Assembly: GCA_012932295.1 (NCBI GenBank)
Contig: JAAONU010000018.1
Location: 2,784,206 to 2,848,205 of the forward strand
DNA: 64,000 nucleotides
From: Cyclina sinensis
Lineage: Eukaryota; Mollusca; Bivalvia; Venerida; Veneridae
Direction of reading: 5' to 3'
A program made the translations under genes and the position numbers. This document shows positions 1 through 20,288 of the stretch, piece by piece (position 1 is the stretch's first letter; every line of letters starts with the position of its first letter). Under the pieces are notes generated by a model. It did not search any database and had not been told where the DNA came from. It worked only from the letters and a program-made list of their open reading frames with translations.

Positions 1-400
1 ACGCACGATTCACGAAGCACAAAAGGCAAAAGAGCTCAGCCTGAGCATATGAACGGATATTTTCACATTACAAATCCCTATTTTTTCTTAAATGGAATTT
101 TCATGAATGATTTTTCTGCCAACTGCAACAACTTGAAAATTATCCGGATTTGCCCTACAACTGGTTACAATTAAAACAATCTATATGGTTGTTACTTTTA
201 GTCTGAAGCGTTTGGATTATATTATCAAAGGATTGTGAATGGAAAGAGACAGTATTATCATCAACATAGTTTCAGAATGTGCTTTTGAATATGAAATAAA
301 ACATATCATTTAAAAAGACATTAAAAAATAGAGGCCCTAGATTTTACCCTGGGTGAATCCTTTTTTACATAAGCTCTGCAAATGATAAAACTACCTATAT
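1..400. other. Intergenic, nothing recognised
   Basis: AT-rich sequence with no coding or repeat signal that I can support. Confidence 0.5.
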
Positions 401-429
401 TTATCTGCTGCTCTCTGTTGGTGGAGGTC

Positions 430-1020
430 CGAAGCCGACCCCGACGAATCATACCCCGCGGAAGACAATCAAAGCCCTTTGACAGATCAATAAGGACACC
501 AATAACCCGACATATAGCCTGCCTTTAATCCACTAACAATCTTAGAAGAGTGATTTTGACAGCCGTGTCCTTTCCTAAAAACTGCTTTAAATTTATCAAA
601 TATATTTTCAAAATATGTAGTAAGTTGATGAGACGGGCTTTATTCTAATTTTAGAAGGGATTGGAACCTTTTTCTTAAATAAAGGAGTGTCTTACGCCTG
701 TTTAATCCTTTCAGGAAATATATTTTTTTTATATTGGAAAGTCTATAAGATAAGTGATTGGTTCTGTTAGAGAGAAGTTATCAAACTTTATTAAGTTAAG
801 ATAAATCTTATCATCACATGTAACTTTTATGTTATTAAACTTATCTATTATTTTAGATACTATGATTTGTTGGTATGTTCAAATTCAACATCATTATTGC
901 TGAGGCTTTTTTTCTAAGCTGGGATGATTATCAGGATCATAATTATAATCTGTTCCAATTTTTCCTGTAACATTAGCAAGGAAGTATTTGAAAATTTCTC
1001 CTGCACCTTGGTTCTCAGAC
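430..1020 (-). mobile_element. LINE reverse transcriptase relic
   Basis: Read on the minus strand in shifting frames, this segment gives pieces typical of the reverse transcriptase of CR1/jockey-like LINEs: a PVSILTT-like stretch near 640, then FRKGHGCQ near 560, then LIDLSKGFDCLP near 470. The order matches family domain order, running 5' to 3' from high to low coordinates. At least two frame changes and internal stops separate the pieces, so it cannot encode a working enzyme. The catalytic YADD-type block and the endonuclease are not visible, so the copy is truncated on both sides. The element boundaries are approximate. Confidence 0.7.
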
Positions 1021-1665
1021 ATAATTTTATCAGTTTAATTTAGAATATTAAAGAGAAGAGAACAGAACACACACTGAATTGACAAGACTTTTGCATGTAT
1101 ACGTTGTTTAGCAAAACTTGATTACAGTCCATATAAACTCCACAATTAGTTACGCAGACACAAGACCACACTACTGCATAAAATTTCTAAGAAAAGTTAT
1201 GTCTAATATCATGAGATTTTGGTATGTCTGATTTACAAACACCCAAACGTCACGAATAAATGCATATAAAGTTATGACGATTTTCTAATTCTGTAGTGTT
1301 CGATTATACATCTTTTCTGTTTGAAAACTGTTTCCGTAAAACTGAAATGGTAGGTCAGTTACACTGATTACTGATACATGGGTTTCATATCGTTGTCAAG
1401 GAATTTGCTCTTAAACAGGATTGTATGTAACAATAAATATTAAGAAAATGAAATAATTTATTCCTTTTTTCCTTTTCTTTTTTGACAGTACTGATAAGGT
1501 ATCGATTCATTTGTTATAAGATCAAACATACGTCAAAACTTAATTAATTTCATACGGTTCACGGTGTCAAAGTTCATATAATTTTTACAATGTCAATGTA
1601 TTACTAGAAATGTATGTTAAAGATCTTAAAGACAAAACTAAGTAAAATTATACATTAACAAACAC
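1021..1665. other. Intergenic, nothing recognised
   Basis: AT-rich sequence without a supported gene. It lies between the LINE relic and an unassigned minus-strand reading frame. Confidence 0.45.
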
Positions 1666-1989
1666 TTATTTGCCACGAAAGTAACCATCTTTACATGTCA
1701 GATAAAAGAAACCTTTATCATCAATAGTCATATTGGAAACAAATTGTTCAAATATTACTTGTAATAGTTGTATAAATATCACATAATGCTGCTTGGAATA
1801 GTTAGATCTAGTCATTTCAAGAAATGTTATATCACACAAGCAAACTATAGGATAAACTGATCTTGTTGTTCTTGAGTGAAGCAGAACCTCAAATTGGAGA
1901 AGTTTTCCTGGAGCTTTCACGTAAATAACCCAATAAGTATTTTGCCTATCATTTATTTCATGCAAAACGTAGTCATCTTCTTTTTAATC
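1666..1989 (-). CDS. Unassigned minus-strand reading frame
   Basis: An open frame of about 105 codons runs from about 1989 to a TAA at 1666. Its composition is balanced and protein-like (VIYVKAPGKLLQFEVLLHSR near the start, GFFYLTCKDGYFRGK at the end), unlike the low-complexity frames elsewhere. No ATG opens it convincingly: the stretch upstream of the first codon continues in frame with KEDDYVL and then meets a stop, and there is no strong splice acceptor. I do not recognise the family. It could be the last exon of a host gene or a fragment of a mobile-element protein. Confidence 0.3.
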
Positions 1990-2183
1990 GAATTTGTTCA
2001 CAGTTTAACAATTTTGTAACTGGCATTAGAGAGTTATAATTTGGGCTAACCAGGTGTTGCAGTATTAACTGCTAGTCGTACGCTAAATGCCAGAGAGCTG
2101 TTTCATTATCTAAACCGAAGTCAAGAAACTATAACAAAAGGCGAATAGATGTCCCATTTATATCTAGATACCAGTCTTGTGTG

Positions 2184-2224
2184 ACAGGGTCTTTCAAATA
2201 AGAAAAATATTTGAAAGACCCTGT
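2184..2224. repeat. Perfect 17-bp inverted repeat (hairpin)
   Basis: Arms ACAGGGTCTTTCAAATA at 2184-2200 and its exact complement at 2208-2224 flank a 7-base A-rich loop. A related shorter version sits at 8531-8560 on the opposite strand, so this is probably a dispersed foldback unit or transposon terminus. The surrounding 1990-3030 holds nothing else that I recognise. Confidence 0.85.
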
Positions 2225-3030
2225 GTATGACCATCTCTGTGACATTTGCAATTATTTCCTGAAAGCTTTGGATGCCATCCAGATCGTATTACTTCAAATG
2301 CGTAACGTCGGTATATCCCAAACATTTTGTCACGCAGATACTTGATTTTATACAGACGTTTGTGACAGAGCATCTTTTTTCATAAATGCTGCCATTGTAG
2401 CGGATTCTCTTAAAAGTATTATCAGAGTCTTTACTAAAGACAGTTTACTTACGTTCGTTTAAATCAGCTTGTACCATTTAATAAAGAAACTAAAAATCAT
2501 GATCTAGAATCTATTAATAAATCGACACTACAGTTGTTGATCACTTTAATCCGGATTAAACTGAAGTAATATTCATTAGCCTAAGCAAAGACAATAAAAC
2601 ATTTTCAATCTGTTTATCTCCAAAATAGTCTGTTAAACCTTTTTCTCAAACACATCAGCAAACAGGTATCACCATATATCGAAGGTTTGTTTGTTTGTTT
2701 TTTTTTTTTTTGCATAATAATGTCTCTAATACAGCTATTCTCCGCATCTAAACTTTTAGACCTACCGGTATCATACGGTATTTAGGAAACGTGGGATCTA
2801 GATAAAAGGAATTTACACTTTATTCTGTTGTAATGCAAAAAGATCTAGTGCTTTTGGTAGACCTATGAGTTTACATTTCAGTTTTTGTTGAAAAAATGTT
2901 TATAACTTTTTGTAAAACGAGTGTGTGAACATTTTAATTTTGGTGTGATGTTGTTCATTGAAAAATATCTTTTCTCATTTAGTAAAGATATAATATATAT
3001 ACGTAACAAAGAATTACTGAAAAATGGTTA

Positions 3031-3472
3031 TTTAAAGAGGCTGTACTCCAGATTTGAGATAAAAATATTTTTTACATAAATTAAATATGTAGATGCCGTG
3101 AGATTATAACTTCGTGATATTTTACTTCAAAACTGATTATAAAAGTCAAAATAGAACAAAAGAAATATATTCGCTTCAGCTTGATTTGAACTCTGGACCC
3201 TCATGTTAACAAAATATTTCCAACGCTTTTAACTGTCACCACTATGGCTGCACGTGAACTAATTGTCATTTACTTTAAATGTTATACAATATAGTTATAC
3301 CGTCGCGTTACGGTATAGCACTATCATATGAAAAAAATAAATGTATAATGTGATTATTTGACTTATTTTTTGTCAGTTAGTTAGTTTTTAAGCATTAGTC
3401 ATAAATATTACAAAAAATTTATGATACAAGAAAACTTTTTTTTTTTGTCATCTGGAGGCCAGTCCCTTTAAA
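3031..3472. mobile_element. Inverted-repeat element (MITE-like)
   Basis: The left end TTTAAAGAGGCTGTACTCCA and the right end, read as complement TTTAAAGGGACTGGCCTCCA, pair over about 23 bp with four mismatches. The interior is 400 bp, AT-rich and non-coding. No clear target duplication was found, so the superfamily is unassigned. Confidence 0.65.
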
Positions 3473-3529
3473 TGCTAAAACAGATTGTGCAGTTGAGTAT
3501 ATTCTAGGGGATGCAAATATTCCAGAACA

Positions 3530-3890
3530 AATGAATATATTCTTGCTGGTAATATAGATATGCAAAGGCTTTCTAACGATACTAAAATTAATTTATACGA
3601 AAAAGAGTTGACTGAATTTGGTAAAGTCTATCCATGTTATATTGTAAATGGACGACTTGTCAGTGACGATTTTACATTTGTAAACCAATTTGTTGTGTGC
3701 AGTACATTTGATTACGTTATTGTTACTAAAAATTGTTAGAAGAGGTTGATAAATTTGAAATTTTGTCTAACACAGAAAGTAGTCATTTACCGTTAGCCCT
3801 ATGGCTAGCTATAGATAATATTTCAGGAAACGAGGAAGTTCATTATTATTACTCACTAAATCAGAGCAATTGTAACATATAACAAGAAAT
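3530..3890 (+). pseudogene. LINE APE-type endonuclease relic
   Basis: The plus strand reads as the C-terminal half of an apurinic-type endonuclease domain of a non-LTR retrotransposon: VNGRLVSDDFTFV, then STFDYVIVTKN, then FEILSNTESSHLPLALW. The order and spacing match the family, where NGR, a DYV block and an SDHxPL-like block follow each other. A one-base deletion after the TKN residues shifts the frame, and the family's final SDH aspartate-histidine pair is changed to SSH. No reverse transcriptase follows, because a tandem-repeat element begins at about 3906. This is a dead fragment. Confidence 0.65.
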
Positions 3891-3905
3891 GTTTGTAAAA
3901 CATAA

Positions 3906-4935
3906 ATGCCCCCCCCCCTCCCCGGCAGCACCTAATTGCTTGTGGTTGGGCCAAAGCGTTCTCTAGTTATTGATCAGAAACCGTTTTTAGGATCAAGGTC
4001 CCTGTGGCCTTGACCTTAAACCTAATGACCTCAAAATCAATAGGGGTCATTAACTGGTCATGACCAACCAGCAAACCAAGTTTGGTGAACCTAGGTCAAA
4101 GCATTCTCTAGTTATTGATCAGTACCGTTTTTAGAGTCAAAGTCTCTGTAAGCTTGACCTTTGACCTAATGACCTCAAAATCAAAAGGGGTCATCTACTG
4201 GTGATGACCAACCAGCATACCAAGTTTGGTGAACCTAGGTCAAAGCGTTCTCTAGTTATTGATCAGAAACCGTTTTTAAGATGAATGTCTCTGTGATCTT
4301 GATCTTTGACCTAATGACCTCAAAGTCAATAGGGGTCATCTACTGATGATGACTAACCAGTATACCAAGTTTGGTGAACCTAGGTCAAAGCGTTCTCTAG
4401 TTATTGATCGGAAACCGTTTTTAGGATGAAGGTCCCTGTGAGCTTGACCTTTGACCTAATGACCTCAAAATCAATAGGGGTCATCTACTGGTGATTACCA
4501 ACCAGCATACCAAGTTTGGTGAACCTAGGTCAAAGCGTTCTCTAGTTATTGATCGGAAACTGTTTTTAGGATGAAGGTCCCTGTGAGCTTGACCTTTGAC
4601 CTAATGACCTCAAAATCAATAGGGGTCATCTACTGGTGATTACCAACCAGCATACCAAGTTTGGTGAACCTAGGTCAAAGCGTTTTCTAGTTATTGGTCG
4701 GAAACCGTTTCTACCTACAAGGTCAATGTGACCTTGACCTTTGACCCCTTGACCCCAAAATCAATAGGGGTCATCTACTGGTGATGGACAATCATCCTAC
4801 CAAGTTTGAAGTTCCTAGGCCTAAGCATTCTTTAGTTATTGGTCGAAAACCATTTGGTCTACGGACCGACGGACCGACCGACAGACAGACAAATGCAAAG
4901 CAATATACCCCCTCTTCTTTGAAGTGGGGGCATAA
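3906..4935. mobile_element. GGGGGCAT-ended element with 145-bp array
   Basis: The left end ATGCCCCC (3906) and the right end GGGGGCAT (4926-4933) are inverted copies. Between them lie about six to seven head-to-tail units of roughly 145 bp, each marked by a CAAAGCGTTCTCTAGTTATT-like motif (near 3951, 4097, 4241, 4387, 4531, 4676, 4822). A tetranucleotide tract of the GACGGACC/GACAGACA type lies just before the right end. There is no coding capacity. The layout fits bivalve non-autonomous elements with minisatellite cores. Confidence 0.7.
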
Positions 4936-4957
4936 TTACAAAGTTTAACTGAAAAAA

Positions 4958-5530
4958 GAACGTCGCGAAAACTTTCCTTTGCCGATCATATATCAAAGTT
5001 TTGGAAGGTTAGCTGGTGCTAAGTATTTCAGAAAGCTAGACGCCAATAGTGGTTTTTGGCAAATAAATCTGGCCTCCGACAGCCCGGCAATTACTCACAA
5101 CATTCATAACGCCATTCGGTAGGTTTGCTTTCAAAAGATTACCGATGGGGTTAAGAAGTAGTTCTGAATATTTCCAGGACCGTATGTCACATGCCTGACT
5201 GAAGATATTCTAGTTTACGGACGGACGAGTGAAGAGCAATAGACTAGATGAAGCTAATTTAACCCTAACGCAGATAAGTGTGTTCAAGCAAACAAATGTC
5301 AAATTTGTTGGTCATATAGTCGGTCAAGACGGCATTGCCGCAGACCCAGACAAGGTTAAGGCCATATGAGACTTACCACCTCCTAAGGATGTACACAGTG
5401 TACGCAGTTTCATGGGAATGGTCACACAACTAGGAAAATTTCCTTCGCTCCTAGCTGAGTATTCCAAGCCAATACGTGATTTATTGAGCAGTAAAAATCA
5501 ATTTTACTGGGGACCTGATCAGCAACAAGC
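4958..5530 (+). pseudogene. gypsy reverse transcriptase fragment
   Basis: The frames give AKYFRKLDANSGFWQINL, then a frame change to FGRFAFKRLPMGLRSSSEYF, then TEDILVYG, then GHIVGQDGIAADPDKV and WDLPPPKDVHSVRSFMGM-like segments. These are conserved RT and connection blocks of Ty3/gypsy pol. The aspartate pair of the active-site block is damaged (EDILVYG where the family has DDILVYG), and at least three frame disruptions are present. Confidence 0.8.
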
Positions 5531-5532
5531 AT

Positions 5533-5965
5533 TTGAAAAAATCTTATATTTTGACAGAATCTCCTTTTTTAGCATTGTATGACCCAAACAGAGAGACTAC
5601 ACTTATGACGGACAGTTTCAGCTACGCTACTGGATGTGTGGTTCTCCAGAAACAAGACGATGGAGAATTTAAGCCGGTTTCTTATGCTTCCAGAGCATTA
5701 ACTCCTACTGAACAAAGATATTCAACTATAGAAAAGGAAGTACTGGGGGTCACTTATGGGTGTGAAAAGCATAAGGACCTATTGATAGGGAAATATTTCA
5801 CTATATACACTGCCCACAAACCGTTGGTACCCTTACTTGGGCAAAAACACTTAAGTGATTTGCCGGTACGAATACAACGTTTTAGATTGCGATTGATGCA
5901 ATTTTTCTACTACATCCTGCATGTTCCTGGTAAAGAATTAATCATTCCTGACCTACTTAGCAGAC
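5533..5965 (+). pseudogene. gypsy RNase H fragment
   Basis: The frame carries LMTDSFSYATGCVVLQ, VSYASRALTPTEQRYSTIEK and the LLSRHP terminus of a Ty3/gypsy RNase H. The family's TDAS motif is altered to TDSF and the later TDHKPL block reads TAHKPL, so acidic catalytic positions are lost. The first methionine at 5533 is not a true start: the preceding RT sequence joins through a one-base frameshift at an A-run near 5540. The reading frame continues past 5965 only into unrelated CG-rich insert sequence. Confidence 0.8.
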
Positions 5966-5994
5966 ATCCAACACTTTGTCTTTTTTCGTTTGGC

Positions 5995-6400
5995 ATTTTC
6001 GTGTGTCGCGGTAGAGGATCACACACGACGCGCGAAAATGCGATACGACATTGTGAAAATGTCGCGTCGCGTTGTCGCGCGTCGCTTCGCATTGTCGAGC
6101 GTTGTATCGCATTGTCGTGCATCGAGGCCTACACAAATGCAGAATGAGACGGACGACAACGCGACGCGACATCGCGACAACACGACGCGACACCTCGACA
6201 ATGCGATACGACGCACGACAATGCGAAGCGACAATGCGATATTTCGCGCTTTTATAGCGCGACAATACGAAATGAAATCGCGATGTTTCGTTTGACATTG
6301 TCGCGCGTCCCTTCGCATTGTCGAGCGTCGTATCGTATTTTCGCAATGTCGCGTCGCGTTGTCGAGCGTCTACCTCTAAGCGCGACGGCGACATTTTAAT
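5995..6400. mobile_element. GTCGCG-rich foldback inserted in gypsy
   Basis: This is about 400 bp of abruptly CG-rich sequence in AT-rich surroundings. The 11-mer TCGCATTGTCG occurs near 6085, 6108 and 6310. Its complement CGACAATGCGA occurs near 6196, 6218 and 6230, so the two halves can fold on each other around a centre near 6150-6190. Many GTCGCG/CGCGAC hexamers surround them. It separates RNase H from integrase in the gypsy relic. Overlapping frames on both strands are a by-product of the repetitive CG content and are not annotated as genes. Confidence 0.7.
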
Positions 6401-6479
6401 TCGCCCCAACAGGATTCCGTAGAAAGCAGATATTTTGTCTAGGTTACACCAGGCACACCAAGGGATCAATAAAAATGTA

Positions 6480-7180
6480 GTGCAAGGGCTAAAGAATCCG
6501 TTTGGTGGCTAGGAATAAGCAATGATATCAAAGATCTTATTAAAGGGTGTGACATTTGCGCTAAGAGCCAAAACGAAAAAAGAGAGCCGATGTTAGCTAT
6601 GCCTTTTTCCGTAAGGTGCTGGTCAAAATTAAGATCAGATTAGTTTCACTGGCGAGGTTCTACATATCTGTTGGTGATATATTATCACTCTCGCTATATC
6701 GAACGAGCTAAACTCAGGTCGCTGTCGTCTGCATCTGTCGTAGGACATTTCAAATCCATATTGTCCCGACGTGGGCTGTGTAATACCATAGTCACGGATG
6801 GCGGTCCACAAATTACTTCTGATATTTTCAGGAAGTTTTGTACTGAATACGGTATCGAAAATGTAACCTCGAGTCCAGAGTATCCTATGGGTAATTCAGA
6901 GGCGGAACGCGCAGTGCAAACCGTTAAACGTCTGCTGAATGCATGTCAAGACCCGTATTTAGCTATGTTGACGTATCGGGGGACGCCGCTACAAAATGGA
7001 CTTTTGCCAAGTCAAATGTTATTCGGGCGTCAAATTAAAAGTACAGTCCCTCAAATACCGCAAAAACTTGAACCGAGGCTTGTGAATTCTAAGAATCTTT
7101 TACAAAAAGAAAAGAAGTACCGTAGTCACTATAAAGTAAATTACGACAAGTCTAAACGTGCGCAATATCTCCCTCACTAA
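6480..7180 (+). pseudogene. gypsy integrase fragment
   Basis: The best frame, 6671-7180, holds the integrase core: IVTDGGPQITSDIFRKF, VTSSPEYP and SEAERAVQTVKRLL, then the YRGTPLQNGLLPSQMLFGR block. The second aspartate and the glutamate of the DDE triad are present. The first aspartate position reads tyrosine in a YYHSRY context, so the triad is broken. Upstream (6480-6670) zinc-binding-domain remnants are interrupted by stops. A stop after SKRAQYLPH separates this from the tail frame at 7195. Confidence 0.85.
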
Positions 7181-7350
7181 GGGAAGGGGAAGGTGTGTAT
7201 GTAAAGGACATGGGAATCGAGGGCAAAATAATAAAGGAAGATTCAAGACCGAGATCCTTTATTGTAGAAACACCGAAAAGTACAATTGCAAGAAATCGTA
7301 GGCATTTGGTGAAACTGAATAAAAAGGTTCATTTTGACAAGGAAATTGAT

Positions 7351-7490
7351 ATCCCTGTTACAGAATACCTGTCACCAGTGTCTATATCACTGTTACAGGA
7401 TACCAGTCATCAGTGTCTATATCCCTGTTACAGGATACCAGTCATCAATGTCTATATCCCTGTTACAGGATACCAGTCATCAGTGTCTAA
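7351..7490 (+). repeat. 35-bp minisatellite, four units
   Basis: Four head-to-tail units begin with ATCCCTGTTACAGGATACCA-like sequence at 7351, 7386, 7421 and 7456, differing at a few positions. The unit is not a multiple of three, so each unit shifts the frame relative to the next inside the gypsy tail. Confidence 0.9.
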
Positions 7491-7611
7491 CGAAATATCA
7501 GACTCTCAATTGTCTCAAGGTCAAAACTGTTCAAATACTGAAAGTTCAAATAATGCTTATGTGACAAGATCTGGGAGAGTTTCCCAGCCACTGGATCATT
7601 TACACTTGTAA

Positions 7612-8690
7612 TTGTTTTGTCATTATACATAATAACATTGAAATGGATTTCATTTATGTTAGATTAGCAATAACAGTTTGATTTGCAGCTGACATTATAA
7701 TTAAGTTTACATGAATAACATAAAGTTCAGTTACAGTGTGATTGACCTTAAAAACAATATAAATGTTACAGATTAATCTTGAATTTATATTTTAGGTAAA
7801 CAGTGAGTTTCAGACTTTGGAAAAGGCGTGTTGTGTAACTGCTTATTACATTATCAAGGGACGCAACACTATATATATCATGAACTGTATATTGTATAAA
7901 GGTTATTGTTCCAATACTATATATTATAAATGTTCTGTTGTTAACAGTCAGTTTGAGTTTTGTCAATGCGCTTGTATGATGTACAATAAAGCATAAAACA
8001 GTTCTGCAATGTTATACTTATATTGATAACATAATAGATGTCTCTTCTTAATACAAATCAGTTCCACTCCCTAAGTGTGCGTAAACGGTTATTTGAATTA
8101 GAAACGATTGTTGTGTAGTTAAGTGTAAGTAGCTTTCATCTCGGTCTCATTATATATATTATTCATATTCTTCTTTCGGTGAAAATCAACCAAATTACTT
8201 ACAATTACATGTCAATCATATTTCAAATACATATATTTTTCTTTCTATTCAGAATTCTGTTTAATATTTTCTAAAGTAAGGACTCTTGAGGCCTTTACTT
8301 GAGTTACAGATAATGGAATAGCTTACTAATGCCTTTTAATCACAATTTTTTATGAAACGCACAGGAAAAGAAAGTAAGATATCTTAATGTACAAGATTTT
8401 CAAATCAAAATCTCAATCAGTAAGTAATCAAATGTAATGTTTGAATATATCAGATATAGTTTCAGCATAATATAACTCAACATATACCTTAAATGTTCAC
8501 TTTACATTTTATAATAATAACATGAATTTCAGAGTCTTTCAAATTGCAAAAGACCCTGTTTCCACGTCATTACCTTTATACTGTCATTTTGCAATTTTAA
8601 CACAGAAACCATATGTGACAATTTAGACTTATACAAAAATCAAAAGGGCATATATTGTAAACCAATGTTAATCATTTTCTATGCTAATGG
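7612..8690. other. Intergenic, no gene seen
   Basis: AT-rich sequence upstream of the proteasome gene. The only structure I found is the short inverted motif at 8531-8560, related to the hairpin at 2184-2224. Confidence 0.5.
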
Positions 8691-17723
<9,033 letters not shown>

Positions 17724-19153
17724 ACTTACACTGCCTGTTGATGTCTCATTGTCTTTTTTCCTCTGATCATTTTTGACTATCATAATTTCACAGCCAGTTC
17801 ATTTGGAACAAGATACAGTGAAATGGGACAGTATAAAACTAGAGTAATGTTTAACTGCAGATCTGATATGGAGAAAATGTATTAAAGCTTAAGACATCTC
17901 AGAACATTTCAAATGCTTATTAAATGCATTTTGTTGATAAATTGAATCTTTTATTTACACATTTTGAAAGCCATTGTAAGAAGCAATGCCACAGCAGAAG
18001 TAAAATGTTAATGTATTTTACAAGATTGTGGGTATTTGTAGACATACAGAGAATTGAAAAAATGTTGTGAAATAGATAAATAAATGTAATTGTACTGCAG
18101 TCTTACCTTAATGAAACAAGATCTGTTAAGAATTAATTTATATCTTTGTATGTGAACTGTTAAGTAAAGAGAATTCAAAGAAAACCAAACTGATATTCTG
18201 GAAAAAGTTTGGCTGGTTTTGTAACTGAATCACACTAACTTATGATTTGAAATAAAAGAAATGCTGTGTTAATTTACTGTTAAAAGTTTCATTTTAAAAG
18301 GTTACTGACCCATTGCTGAAAAGTGCTACTCTGTTAAGTCGATAACTGTTCACTGTGTTGTATTTACTTACTTGATAAATAAATTGTACATGCATAAATG
18401 TACACTGGTTCATTATTATCATTAGTAGTAAACAAACAGACAAAGTTGTGTTGATTAAATTCATTACAGTCAATAAGTCAATACCAGCATCTGTTCAAAT
18501 CCAAACTAATGAGGGCTGTTCTAAATTGCTATTAGAATTCACAAGCAAAATTAATCAGGCCCTGGTTTCACAAAAATGCTGTGTTTAAACTCAGTAATAT
18601 CTTAACAGATTATGCTCCATTTGAAGCATTTAGTCACTACTACATTATGTAATATTTTGTAAACAATCTCTTATGTTTGGTAGAACTAGAAAATTAAAGA
18701 AAAATATTCCAGATGATAAATACTACTAATCATCTAATGCTACTTACCATTTAATACTACTTAGGACACCAAATGTCAGGGATCCAAATTACTTGTGCTT
18801 ACACAACAGAGGGTTGGAATCTCATTCTGACTTGAGTAAACAATCTCCTGATGGTTAGTGCTATAGCATATTTGGAGAATATGATTTTAATCAGATTACC
18901 AGTAGTTGGAATCTTATCTTTAAATTAACAGAGTAGGCAATAATTTTCCAAATGTTGGCTTTTGTTTCTAATTATAGAAGAAACAACTAAACATGTTAAA
19001 CACAAGCCTATAATTTATATTTACTGAGATTTCTTTTTCTACAAGTTAAACAGTCCTCATTTAGAAACAAGAGTACAATGATGGCTTGCTCACCAGACTA
19101 CTTTTTCTGTGGGTTTCCTGTTGAGCAAACATCAGAAACAGTGTTACATTTCT
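17724..19153. other. PSMA7 3' UTR and intergenic
   Basis: AT-rich. It holds the likely 3' UTR to about 18100-18280, then sequence in which I recognise nothing. Confidence 0.5.
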
Positions 19154-20288
19154 AGCTCACCTGTCATGTATTGACAGAGTAAGCTTTTATGATCGCCTTT
19201 TGTCGTCTGTCCGTCCGTTCACAATTAGTTTGTTAACACTCTAGTGGTCACATTTTTGCCTCAATTGTCATGAAACTTAGTCAGGATGTTTGTCCCAATA
19301 ATTACTCGGACGAGTTCAAACGGGTTATCTTGGATGAAAAACTAGGTCACAAGGCTCAAAAATAGAAAAATCTTGTTAACACTCTAGAGGCTACATTTTC
19401 AGTGCAAATATCCTTGAAATTTGTCAGAAAGGTTGCTTGATGATTTCTAGCTGAAGTACGAATATGGGTCATCTTGGGTCAAAAACTAGGTCACAGAGCC
19501 CAAATACGGAAAAACCTTGTTAACAATCTAGAGGTTACATTTTCAGTCCAAATTACCTGCAAATTTGTCAGAAAGGTTGTTTCATTGATTTCTAGTTCAA
19601 GTTTAGTTAGAATATGGGTCATCTGGGATCAAAAACTAGGTCAAAACTCCCAAATATGGAAAAACCTTGTTAACACTCTAGTTGCTAGTTTCTCAGTCCA
19701 AATATCCTGGAAATTTGTCGAAAGGTTGTTTCAATGATTTCTAGCTTAAGTTTGAATATGGGTCATCTGGGGTCAAAAACTAGGTCACAGAGTCCAAATA
19801 TGGAAAAATCTTGTTAACACTCTAGAGGCTACTTTTTTAGTCCAAACATCCTGGGAATTTGCCAGATAGGTTGCTTTGATGATTTCTAGCTCAGGTTCGA
19901 ATATGGGTCATCTAGGTTTAAAAACTAGGTCACAGAGCCCAAATATGGAAAAACCACTTAACACTCTTGAGGTTACAATTTTAGTCCAAATATCCTGGAC
20001 ATTTGTCAGAAAAGTTGTTTCGATAATTTGTAGCTCAAGTTCGAATATGGGTCATGTATGTTCAAAAACTAGTTCCTAGAGCCCAATTATAGAAAAACGT
20101 TGTTAACACTCTAGAGGTAACATTTTCAGTCCAAATAACCTGTAAATTTGTCAGAAAGGTTGTTTCTTTAATTTCTAGGTCAAGTTTGAAATTAGGTCAT
20201 CTTGGGTCAATTAACCAGGTCCGTAACAACTTTGATAAAAGCAGTCATACTCAGGTGAGCGATACAGGGCCATCATGGCCCTCTTGTT
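19154..20288 (+). mobile_element. Hairpin-ended element with ~147-bp array
   Basis: Begins TAGCTCACCTG (19153) and ends with CAGGTGAGC (20252-20260), an inverted match to the start, followed by a perfect hairpin GGGCCATCATGGCCC and CTCTTGTT (20281-20288). The core has about six to seven units of roughly 147 bp, marked by TTGTTAACACTCTAGAGG and AATATGGGTCATCT motifs. No coding capacity. The layout resembles bivalve non-autonomous Helitron-like or 'pearl' type elements (family knowledge; assignment inferred). Confidence 0.75.

Larger units (their letters stand above)
4958..7611 (+). mobile_element. Degenerate Ty3/gypsy retrotransposon
   Basis: Domain remnants appear in pol order: reverse transcriptase (4958-5530), RNase H (5533-5965), integrase (6480-7180), and a C-terminal tail with an RSGRVSQPLDHL block (7195-7611). 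Frames change repeatedly and stops interrupt the RT, so the copy is inactive. A GTCGCG-rich foldback sits between RNase H and integrase, and a 35-bp minisatellite has grown inside the tail. No LTRs were recognised on either side; gag and protease are absent. The left edge directly follows the GGGGGCAT-ended element. Confidence 0.85.

Noticed and set aside
5910..6469. Several overlapping frames of up to 170 codons rich in Arg, Ala and Thr
   Set aside because: They arise from the GTCGCG repeat in an inserted foldback and appear on both strands and in several frames.
19474..20079. Frames of 67-87 codons repeating similar peptides
   Set aside because: They are translations of the 147-bp tandem core of a non-coding element.
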